Assembly (NCBI GenBank): GCA_964635995.1
Contig: CAZWRA010000040.1
Span: 1 to 9,131 of the forward strand
Length of the DNA: 9,131 bases
Source of the DNA: JAGQLF01 sp964635995
GTDB lineage: Bacteria; Patescibacteriota; Dojkabacteria; J137
Direction of reading: 5' to 3'
This document shows positions 1 through 5,643 of this stretch, piece after piece. A model generated the notes under the pieces. It saw only the letters and a list, made by a program, of their open reading frames with translations, was not told the DNA's origin and did not search any database. Each line of letters starts with the position of its first letter. Position 1 is the stretch's first letter. The position numbers were made by a program, and so were the translations under genes.

Positions 1-66
1 ATTGCAAGCAATTTCGACCGCAAAAGTGGGGATTATCTTCCTTTAGTTTACAATATGTTCTTGTAA
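1..66 (+). CDS. possible C-terminal tail of a gene entering from the left
   Basis: The frame beginning at base 1 is open for 21 codons and ends at TAA 64-66; its tail reads ...SGDYLPLVYNMFL, a plausible protein end. The competing frame from base 3 is also open to a TAA (about 29 codons), so the choice between them is uncertain. The fragment is too short to assign a family. Confidence 0.3.
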   Translation: MASNFDRKSGDYLPLVYNMFL

Positions 67-98
67 TAGCGGTGTTTAAAGAATATTATTAAGATAGT

Positions 99-104
99 TA
101 TAGT
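99..104 (+). promoter_or_regulatory. putative -10 element (TATAGT) for the LiaF-like gene
   Basis: TATAGT ends exactly 6 nt before the ATG at 111, which would put transcription start at or next to the start codon and give a leaderless mRNA. No purine-rich ribosome binding site lies between 85 and 110. The -35 region is weak (TTTAAA at 74-79, spacing 19). This supports ATG 111, not ATG 231, as the original start of the gene. Confidence 0.4.
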
Positions 105-110
105 TTCTAA

Positions 111-230
111 ATGAAGACAGACAGAATTTATAATATCTTGATTGGTGTAGCTTTCTTGTTTTTTTGAGCACTTGTCTTTATCGATAATCTTGTTCCTGAG
201 TTTTCAATCAATTGGGAACTTTTCTGGCCT
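111..230 (+). pseudogene. N-terminal piece of the LiaF-like membrane protein, separated by in-frame TGA 165-167
   Basis: Upstream of ATG 231 the same frame stays open to an ATG at 111, interrupted only by TGA at 165-167. It begins MKTDRIYNILIGVAFLFF, then the TGA, then ALVFIDNLVPEFSINWELFW, running straight into the downstream protein. Frame and hydrophobic pattern continue across the stop, so this looks like one gene with a nonsense base. The TGA sits at the end of a run of seven T (159-165); GGA or TGG there would restore a membrane helix (residues about 7-27 of the full protein). Either a sequencing or assembly error or a genuine recent nonsense mutation would explain it. Recoding of UGA is unlikely because TGA serves as a stop elsewhere in the window. 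Confidence 0.65.
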
Positions 231-809
231 ATGTTTATGTTAGTACCTGGACTTTTTTTCTGGGCAATTTGGATTAGTTCAAATACTAAGAAAGAAGATT
301 ATGCTTTACTTGTACCTGCAAATATTTTAACGCTTCTATCTCTTTCGTTTTTTACTAATATTTTCATTGCTTCTGTTTTAGGGGTGCAAACTATTTGGGA
401 ATTTACTTCATTTATGTACCCTGGATCTGTAGCTTTGGCTTTTTGGATTTCTTGGTTAGGATCAGGAAGAAAGGATGATGGGCTTAAGTCGGTAGCTATA
501 ATAATGACAATAATTTATATATTCCTATTTATATTTGGATTACCAGCTTACATTCTTGAAGAGACTTTTGGATTAAGCTTTGGAGACTTATTCTGGCCTG
601 TTATATTAATCTTAATAGGATTAGTAATCATTTTTGACCCATTTAAAAATACAAATAAAATTGGTGGAAAAAGTGAAGATGAATGGGAAGAGTGGGGTAC
701 TGAGCTTGGAAAAAAGATGGAAAAAATAGGTAGTGATATTGGAAAGGGTTTAACTAAGATGTTTGAAGGGGAGGAAGTTAAAGCAAACAAAGCTAAAGAT
801 AAGAGCTGA
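231..809 (+). CDS. multi-spanning membrane protein, LiaI/LiaF-like (DUF5668-like)
   Basis: This intact reading frame encodes 192 residues; with the upstream piece from 111 the protein would have 232. Hydrophobic segments lie at about residues 1-16, 28-51, 61-77, 87-108 and 119-136, followed by a charged, probably cytoplasmic, amphipathic tail (about 150-182). Two segments carry the same pattern, LFWPMFMLVPGLFFW (starting just before residue 1) and LFWPVILILIGLVII (120-134), which resembles the W-P...G helix of LiaI/LiaF-like DUF5668 membrane proteins and suggests an internal duplication. In Firmicutes LiaF-type proteins modulate an envelope-stress two-component system; nothing here shows that role. 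It is the first gene of a + strand cluster, 47 nt before the next reading frame, and ends in TGA. ATG 231 lies inside the conserved hydrophobic pattern and so is unlikely to be the true start. The family assignment is by pattern only. Confidence 0.7.
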   Translation: MFMLVPGLFFWAIWISSNTKKEDYALLVPANILTLLSLSFFTNIFIASVLGVQTIWEFTSFMYPGSVALAFWISWLGSGRKDDGLKSVAIIMTIIYIFLFIFGLPAYILEETFGLSFGDLFWPVILILIGLVIIFDPFKNTNKIGGKSEDEWEEWGTELGKKMEKIGSDIGKGLTKMFEGEEVKANKAKDKS

Positions 810-856
810 AATCATTCTGTAAAAAAGGTAAAATCGCTTTAGATGCCTATAAATCT

Positions 857-1321
857 TTGAATACAAAGGGATATAAAAGAAATATTATTATTACACTATC
901 AGTTGTTTTAGCAATTACACTATTTCTGTCTATTTATCTTGCAATTAAAATAAATTCTCATGAACCTCAAACTACTGATGTGAATGATTATAGTAATTCT
1001 GTTGATTTTTCTCCTTTAATAAATGATTGGACAATTTATAGTGAGGCAATAGGCGTAACTTCTCCTGAGGATAATGAACAAAAAATAGTTAAAATCTATA
1101 GTTTTATTCATAAGGAAAAACCCTTAGTTCTTAGTATGCAAAATAAGATCTGGGATTTTGATGCTAATAAACTTCCTAATATTGTTAGATTAATTGAAGA
1201 TCATATTAAAACTTACAATTTAACAATAACTTCTTACGAAATTGAATCAATTACAGAAAATGAGGTTATAATATTAAATCTTGATTCAAATCAAAAACAT
1301 AATATAACCTTAAATAAATGA
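857..1321 (+). CDS. single-anchor extracytoplasmic protein of unknown function
   Basis: The product has 154 residues: a short basic N-terminus (KGYKR), one membrane helix at about residues 9-31, then about 120 polar residues predicted outside the membrane. There is no lipobox and no family I recognise. It sits between the LiaF-like gene and the methyltransferase, whose ATG overlaps this gene's TGA (ATGA, 1318-1321), so translation is probably coupled downstream. The start is uncertain. TTG 857 has no ribosome binding site, and its frame is open further upstream to a TAA at 800-802, past the stop of the preceding gene, with no ATG or GTG. AAGG at 825-828 lies 14 nt before an out-of-frame ATG at 843. 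A one-base error here could hide an ATG 843 start or a fusion with the preceding gene. Confidence 0.65.
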   Translation: MNTKGYKRNIIITLSVVLAITLFLSIYLAIKINSHEPQTTDVNDYSNSVDFSPLINDWTIYSEAIGVTSPEDNEQKIVKIYSFIHKEKPLVLSMQNKIWDFDANKLPNIVRLIEDHIKTYNLTITSYEIESITENEVIILNLDSNQKHNITLNK

Positions 1322-2454
1322 AAATTTTTCTCTACGGTAAAGATTCTGTCCTATCTAAACTAGAGATAAGACAATTCTTCAAAAAAAGTAATATTGTTTT
1401 TACTGAAAAAGTAAGTGGAGATATTTTCGATATATTTGAATTTCAAAATGAAAATAATATTAACTTTAAAGATATAATTTTTAAAGTAGGAGGAACATTA
1501 AGAATTGCAGAATTTATTAGTGAAAATACATCAATATACGAAAATATATTTGAGAGTTACGAAACGTTTCTTCACAAAAAATACAACTATGCACTCTCTA
1601 GTATTTATTTAAATGAAGAGGAAAGAGAAACTTTGCTTCTTTATTTGAAGTCTAATGCAGACGTACAGAAAGCTAAGGCTGTTTTAAAGCATCCTGAGTT
1701 TAAAAAAGATATTGCAATAGTAGATCCTAAAAATTTTAATTCTTGGAAGCTTAACGAAGGAATTGAACTAATTTGTATTAAGTATAATGAATACTACTTA
1801 TACGGACACTCTATTACTTCAACTGATCCTAGAATATATAAACAGAGAGATGAACGAAGACCTTCAAGATTTTTTACTCACGGAACATCAGTTCGGATTG
1901 CACAAATGATGATTAACATATTGGCTGCAGAACAAGGCTCCACAGTTGCAGATCCGTTTTGTGGTACTGGAACTTTTCTAATTGAGTCATTAATTCAAGG
2001 ATATAATGCTCTAGGAATAGATAATGAGCTTGAGCTTGTTAACTCTTCTATAGACAATTTAAATTGGGCAAGAAAAGAATATAAATTGATTGGTAATTAT
2101 GAGGTTATAAAAGGTGATGCAAGAAAAACCTCATTTAATGCTGATTATTGTGCGTTCGAGCCATATATGGGCCCTTTTTTAAAAAAACTGCCAAACATGA
2201 AAGAAGCACAAAAGATTGTAGGGGAACTTAATTTATTATATTTTGAAACCTTTAATAATCTCGCTAAAAATTTAAAAAAGAATACTCGAGTTGTATGCAT
2301 TCTTCCTGATTTTATGACTGATAAGAATGTCACATTACAAGTTGATCGAAGAGCTTATGAACGAAATGGATTTAAACTTTTAGCGTCAGAAATTCCTTAC
2401 GAAAGTAAAAGTGGTTCGTTAATTAAAAGAAATATTTTTCTTTTAGGTAATTAA
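1318..2454 (+). CDS. Trm11/TrmG10-like SAM-dependent methyltransferase
   Basis: The protein has 378 residues. The N-terminal part (1-about 170) begins MKIFLYGKDSVLSKLEIRQF, like the Trm11/Trm-G10 N-terminal region that precedes or contains a THUMP-like domain. The C-terminal half is a class I Rossmann methyltransferase: a RRPSRFFTHGTSVRIAQMM lead-in (180-198), the SAM-binding loop DPFCGTG (212-218), an acidic GID strand end (233-235), GDARK (266-270) and motif IV as EPYMGP (281-286). Relatives methylate guanosine N2 in tRNA and usually carry DPPYG at motif IV; here the first residue is Glu and the second Pro is shifted. The substrate is therefore inferred, with tRNA more likely than DNA. The start ATG overlaps the upstream TGA by 4 nt; msrA follows 16 nt after the TAA. 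Confidence 0.82.
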   Translation: MKIFLYGKDSVLSKLEIRQFFKKSNIVFTEKVSGDIFDIFEFQNENNINFKDIIFKVGGTLRIAEFISENTSIYENIFESYETFLHKKYNYALSSIYLNEEERETLLLYLKSNADVQKAKAVLKHPEFKKDIAIVDPKNFNSWKLNEGIELICIKYNEYYLYGHSITSTDPRIYKQRDERRPSRFFTHGTSVRIAQMMINILAAEQGSTVADPFCGTGTFLIESLIQGYNALGIDNELELVNSSIDNLNWARKEYKLIGNYEVIKGDARKTSFNADYCAFEPYMGPFLKKLPNMKEAQKIVGELNLLYFETFNNLAKNLKKNTRVVCILPDFMTDKNVTLQVDRRAYERNGFKLLASEIPYESKSGSLIKRNIFLLGN

Positions 2455-2470
2455 TTATTAAAATTTAAGT

Positions 2471-3007
2471 ATGAATGAGAATTTAGATACAGCAGTTTTT
2501 GCAGCTGGATGCTTTTGGTGTTACGAACCCATTTATAAATCTGTAAAAGGTATCGTGTATGTAACTCCAGGTTACACTGGAGGTAATACCGAAAATCCTG
2601 AATACTTAGAAGTAGCTGAAGGCCAAACAGGTCATGCTGAATCATTTATAATAGAATTCGATCCAAACATAATAACTTACAATGATCTATTAGATGTTTT
2701 CTGGCATGTGCATGATCCTACATCATTAAATAAACAAGGTAATGACGAAGGAACTCAATATCGATCTGCAATTTTTTATAAAGATGAAGATCAAAAAAGA
2801 CTTGCTGAAGAATCTAAAATTAAAGTACAAGAAGAATTCGATAAGCCTATTGTTACTGAAATTTCAAAGCTAGGTGAGTTTTATGAAGCAGAAGACTACC
2901 ATAAGAACTATTATAAATCTCACCCTAATAACCCTTACTGTCAAATTGTAATTAGCCCTAAAATTAAAAAGTTTCAGGAAAAGTATAAAAATTTATTGAA
3001 AGAATAA
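2471..3007 (+). CDS. msrA: peptide-methionine (S)-S-oxide reductase MsrA
   Basis: MsrA reduces the S epimer of methionine sulfoxide in oxidised proteins in the cytoplasm. The 178-residue product is the usual length for a single-domain MsrA. It shows the catalytic motif GCFWCYE with nucleophile Cys14, then GYTGG (34-38), GHAE (54-57), HDPTSLNKQGNDEGTQYRS (81-99), the EAEDYH element near 139-144 and NPYC near the end. Cys17 and Cys157 are candidate resolving cysteines; no MsrB domain is fused. No ribosome binding site precedes ATG 2471, which lies 16 nt behind the methyltransferase stop, so the gene is probably co-transcribed with it. Its last 34 nt overlap the convergent response regulator gene. 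Confidence 0.96.
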   Translation: MNENLDTAVFAAGCFWCYEPIYKSVKGIVYVTPGYTGGNTENPEYLEVAEGQTGHAESFIIEFDPNIITYNDLLDVFWHVHDPTSLNKQGNDEGTQYRSAIFYKDEDQKRLAEESKIKVQEEFDKPIVTEISKLGEFYEAEDYHKNYYKSHPNNPYCQIVISPKIKKFQEKYKNLLKE

Positions 3008-3459
3008 AGGTCAGTATTTAGTTTTGGAGAAGTTGACTCATCGTCAGAAGTTGTATCTTCTTGACCTTCTGTAGGAATATTAGTTGTTCCTCTTCTTGTT
3101 AATATATCTCTTGTAACATCTGCAACATGCCTTAGATCAAGATCTGTTTTTACAAGATATCCATCAGCGTTTAATTGTTCCATAGTATGCATGTCTCCTT
3201 CGCCACTTAAATTTGTAAGAACATAAATAGGAATATTTTTTAATCTATCGTTAGATTTAATCCGCTTCATAAATTCAAACCCATTCATTTCTGGCATTAC
3301 AATATCAAGATATATTAAATCTGGTGTTTCATTTTCTAAAACATCAAATGCTACTGAACCATTCTCAGCTGTTATAACTTCAAAGCCTTCACTTTTAAGT
3401 TTTGCCTTTAAAACATTTAATAGTGCTTTTTCGTCTTCTACAATTAATATTTTGCTCAT
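2974..3459 (-). CDS. CheY-like single-domain response regulator
   Basis: The 161-residue protein is one receiver domain (about 1-122) with all key residues: acidic pair Glu8-Asp9, phosphoacceptor Asp52 in YLDIVMPEMNG, Thr82 in VLTN and Lys104 in VKTD. There is no DNA-binding output domain. After the receiver comes a tail of about 40 residues rich in Thr, Ser, Asp and Glu (125-148), probably disordered. Stand-alone receivers commonly act by protein contact, for example on motility or pilus machinery; no histidine kinase is in the window. It lies 35 nt downstream of glgP on the same strand but has its own good -10 box. The stop is TGA. The last 11 codons lie antisense to the end of msrA, so that part of the tail is probably a by-product of the overlap. 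Confidence 0.93.
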   Translation of the reverse strand: MSKILIVEDEKALLNVLKAKLKSEGFEVITAENGSVAFDVLENETPDLIYLDIVMPEMNGFEFMKRIKSNDRLKNIPIYVLTNLSGEGDMHTMEQLNADGYLVKTDLDLRHVADVTRDILTRRGTTNIPTEGQEDTTSDDESTSPKLNTDLYSFNKFLYFS

Positions 3460-3465
3460 GTACTT

Positions 3466-3471
3466 ATTATA
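3466..3471 (-). promoter_or_regulatory. -10 element TATAAT for the response regulator gene
   Basis: On the - strand a perfect TATAAT lies 6 nt upstream of the ATG at 3459, placing transcription start at the start codon and predicting a leaderless mRNA. No Shine-Dalgarno sequence is present. The element lies in the 35-nt gap after glgP, so the regulator could be expressed separately from it. Confidence 0.5.
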
Positions 3472-3494
3472 AAGAACAATATAAAAATTTTAAA

Positions 3495-5141
3495 CTATTC
3501 TACTAAGTTATATCCCTTTGAAATATACTCCCTTAGCATTCTGTGGGTATTAAAATAACTAGCATTATATGCTATTGAAGATCTCATTACATGAGCCCAT
3601 TCTCGTTTTTTCGTATAAAAGGTAGGTAAAATAATATTTTCAAGTTTTGAATACATATCATTTAGCTCTGTTTGCTCATCATTTTGATAAGAATTTCCTA
3701 TTGCCCATCCAGTAACACCTTCTTTAAGTCCTTCAGCCCACCATCCATCTACGGTAGAAAGGTTAGGCACTCCATTCAATGAAGCCTTCATCCCACTTGT
3801 TCCAGATGCTTCAAGGGGTTTTACTGGATTATTTAACCAAACATCAGCACCTTGCACCATTAGCTGTGAGACTTCCATATTGTAATTAGGAATATAAACA
3901 ATTTTTAATTTCCCATGATCTTCTTTTGAAAGCTTAACAACGTATGCAATATGATCTTCTCCATCTCTGTAATCAAAATATGCTTTACCTGAAAAAATAA
4001 CCTGTAGACCTCCAAATTGCTCAGCTATGTATTTTAATCTTTCTAAATCATAAAAAAGGAATCCTGATCGTTTATATCCATCAACTCTTCTTGCAAAACC
4101 AAGAGTGAATATATCGGGATCAAGTTTTAAATTACAGTTATCTTTAATGTATTCAAAAAGCTCAGCTTTATTTTCATCATGCATTACAATAATTCTATCT
4201 CCAGTAATTGCTTCAGCTTTTTGAAGATCTTCTGGGATTGTTCTCCAAGTTGGAATTCTTGAATCAAAAAGTGCAGCTGTAGCAGTACCTGCCCATGTTG
4301 AAACATGTATACCGTTTGTAATACCTGGTATCGGATGATTAAACATTTTTGTACTAACTTCGCTATGCTTACTAGCAACAGCATTAGAAAATTTAGATCT
4401 ATTAATACTGAATTTAGTTAAATGAAGTGAATCGTTTTCAAAATCTTCAGAAAGATAAGCAAAATGTTTTTCAGAAAGAATACCGTTAAGTTCTGCTTTA
4501 GAATGAATAGTATGACCATGCTCTGCAGGTGTATGAGTTGTAAATATAACTCTTTTCTTTGCTTCTTCTTTTGATCCTAAAATATCCTGAAGAGCAACAA
4601 TTCCAAAAGCTGCATGGCTTTCATTTAAATGATAAACATCCTGTACTCCTAATCCTAAGGCCTCTAAAGCCATAACTCCTCCAATACCTAAAACTACCTC
4701 CTGTTTTAATCTTGTGTTTTGAAATGGTGCATATAAGTTAAAGCTAACATATTTATTGTCTTCTGAATTTTCAGTAATATCAGTATTTAGAAAAAGTATA
4801 GAATTTGTAAAACCTGTAACCCCGGAAATATTATACTTCCAAATTTCTACAATTATCTTGTCAGACCTAAGTGGAATTTCAAACTTAACTCCAGTATTTG
4901 TGAGAAGCTTTTCAAAGTCCCATTTGTCTGCGGATTCTATCTGTTCTCCAGTTTCAGTAAGTTCTTGTTTAAAATAACCGTTCTTATATAGAATAGTAAT
5001 TCCTGTCATACTAACTTCCATATCTGTTGCAGTTTTTAAAGTATCACCGGCTAGAATTCCTAAGCCTCCAGCATAAGACTTAATAGAATCATCGATTCCA
5101 ATCTCCATAGAAAAATATGCAACTTTAGGTTGTTTATTCAT
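3495..5141 (-). CDS. glgP: alpha-glucan (glycogen/starch) phosphorylase, short form
   Basis: Glycosyltransferase family 35 enzyme that releases glucose-1-phosphate from alpha-1,4-glucans with pyridoxal phosphate (PLP). Visible signatures are SYAGGLGILAGD (22-33), HLNESHAAF (171-179), FTTHTPAEHGH (200-210), ITNGIH (274-279), GFARRVDGYKR (348-358) and the PLP-lysine motif EASGTSGMKASLNG (444-457) with Lys452. At 548 residues it is much shorter than E. coli-type phosphorylases (about 800). It begins directly at the KVAYFSMEIGI strand and lacks the N-terminal extension of roughly 100 residues seen in the alpha-glucan family phosphorylases of many bacteria and archaea; the catalytic core looks complete, so this is a natural short form rather than a truncation. 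It lies 42 nt downstream of the pilin-like gene and 35 nt upstream of the response regulator, all on one strand. No glycogen synthase or branching enzyme is in the window, so it may serve storage glucan or scavenged oligosaccharides. Confidence 0.95.
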   Translation of the reverse strand: MNKQPKVAYFSMEIGIDDSIKSYAGGLGILAGDTLKTATDMEVSMTGITILYKNGYFKQELTETGEQIESADKWDFEKLLTNTGVKFEIPLRSDKIIVEIWKYNISGVTGFTNSILFLNTDITENSEDNKYVSFNLYAPFQNTRLKQEVVLGIGGVMALEALGLGVQDVYHLNESHAAFGIVALQDILGSKEEAKKRVIFTTHTPAEHGHTIHSKAELNGILSEKHFAYLSEDFENDSLHLTKFSINRSKFSNAVASKHSEVSTKMFNHPIPGITNGIHVSTWAGTATAALFDSRIPTWRTIPEDLQKAEAITGDRIIVMHDENKAELFEYIKDNCNLKLDPDIFTLGFARRVDGYKRSGFLFYDLERLKYIAEQFGGLQVIFSGKAYFDYRDGEDHIAYVVKLSKEDHGKLKIVYIPNYNMEVSQLMVQGADVWLNNPVKPLEASGTSGMKASLNGVPNLSTVDGWWAEGLKEGVTGWAIGNSYQNDEQTELNDMYSKLENIILPTFYTKKREWAHVMRSSIAYNASYFNTHRMLREYISKGYNLVE

Positions 5142-5149
5142 ACATATAC

Positions 5150-5155
5150 ATATTA
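5150..5155 (-). promoter_or_regulatory. putative -10 element (TAATAT) for glgP
   Basis: TAATAT on the - strand ends 8 nt before ATG 5141, in the 42-nt gap behind the pilin-like gene. No ribosome binding site is visible, so a very short or absent leader is likely. AT-rich sequence makes such matches easy to find. Confidence 0.3.
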
Positions 5156-5183
5156 CGAATTTTTTTAAGTGTATTGCAAGAAA

Positions 5184-5603
5184 TTATCTTGATACTGAAA
5201 TTACTGTTCCTTCAGCATAAGGAGCTGCAATTTGAATTCTACCTGAAACTTGTATACAGATAGTATAACCGCTATATGCATTCGTTCCTACTTCAGGATC
5301 TAAAGGAATTCCAACAATATAATCTGGAACTAAAACTGAACCTAAATTCAAACCGTCAGTACCGATTTCGTTTGTTCCTTCATCACAATTAACTATCTCA
5401 CCAAAATCAGAAACATTATTTCCCTGCTCAGATGTATATTGTGTAACAGCATTTAAAATCTGTAAAACATCTGAAGATCTTTGGGCATTTCTAGTATCAG
5501 AAAAATTCTGAGAAGGATTAACAGCAATAAATGATAGTACCCCTCCTAAAAATGCGATAAAAATAAATGGGAAAGCAACTACATATAATTTTATTTCGTT
5601 CAT
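5184..5603 (-). CDS. pilin-like / type IV pseudopilin-like surface protein
   Basis: The 139-residue protein has one N-terminal membrane helix (about 7-28), then a linker and a globular domain. The stretch NFSDTRNAQRSSDVLQILNAVTQY (33-56, interrupted here for length only in description) and the end GRIQIAAPYAEGTVISVSR (121-139) follow the pattern of pilins that are abundant in CPR genomes. Usual landmarks in the middle are LVPDYIVGIPLDPE (91-104) and GYTI (112-115). Cys73 and Cys116 could form a disulfide. Unusually, the N-terminus MNEIKLYVVAFPFIFIAFLGG has no Gly|Phe-Thr-Leu-x-Glu prepilin peptidase site and no Glu at position +5, so normal processing and packing into a pilus are doubtful; it may be a membrane-held variant or a minor subunit. 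It is divergent from the ATPase gene with a 40-nt spacer and is followed by glgP 42 nt on. Confidence 0.75.
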   Translation of the reverse strand: MNEIKLYVVAFPFIFIAFLGGVLSFIAVNPSQNFSDTRNAQRSSDVLQILNAVTQYTSEQGNNVSDFGEIVNCDEGTNEIGTDGLNLGSVLVPDYIVGIPLDPEVGTNAYSGYTICIQVSGRIQIAAPYAEGTVISVSR

Positions 5604-5643
5604 ATTTTTTTAAGTTAAAAGTCATTCCTGATAATATATCAGT
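5604..5643. promoter_or_regulatory. divergent promoter region with symmetric -10 palindrome
   Basis: Only 40 nt separate the start codons of the pilin-like gene (-) and the ATPase (+). The palindrome TGATAATATATCA (5629-5641; arms TGATA/TATCA) contains TAATAT on the + strand (5632-5637), 6 nt before the ATPase ATG, and TATATT on the - strand (5633-5638). One element could thus drive both genes, or the palindrome could be an operator. A second - strand candidate, TAACTT (5612-5617), lies 8 nt before the pilin-like start. No Shine-Dalgarno site is seen for the ATPase. Confidence 0.45.

Noticed and set aside
1..12. Inverted repeat ATTGCAAGCAAT at the left edge as an attachment or operator site
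   Set aside because: The arms are 5 bp, probably inside the tail of a coding region, and no matching element or mobile gene is present.
165..167. UGA recoded as Gly or Trp (as in Gracilibacteria, Absconditabacteria or mycoplasmas)
   Set aside because: TGA ends three genes, including an ATGA stop/start overlap at 1318-1321, and the 548- and 805-codon genes have no internal TGA. A recoded genome should use it often.
165..167. Selenocysteine codon
   Set aside because: The context is the middle of a membrane helix in a protein with no redox motif, and no clear stem-loop follows.
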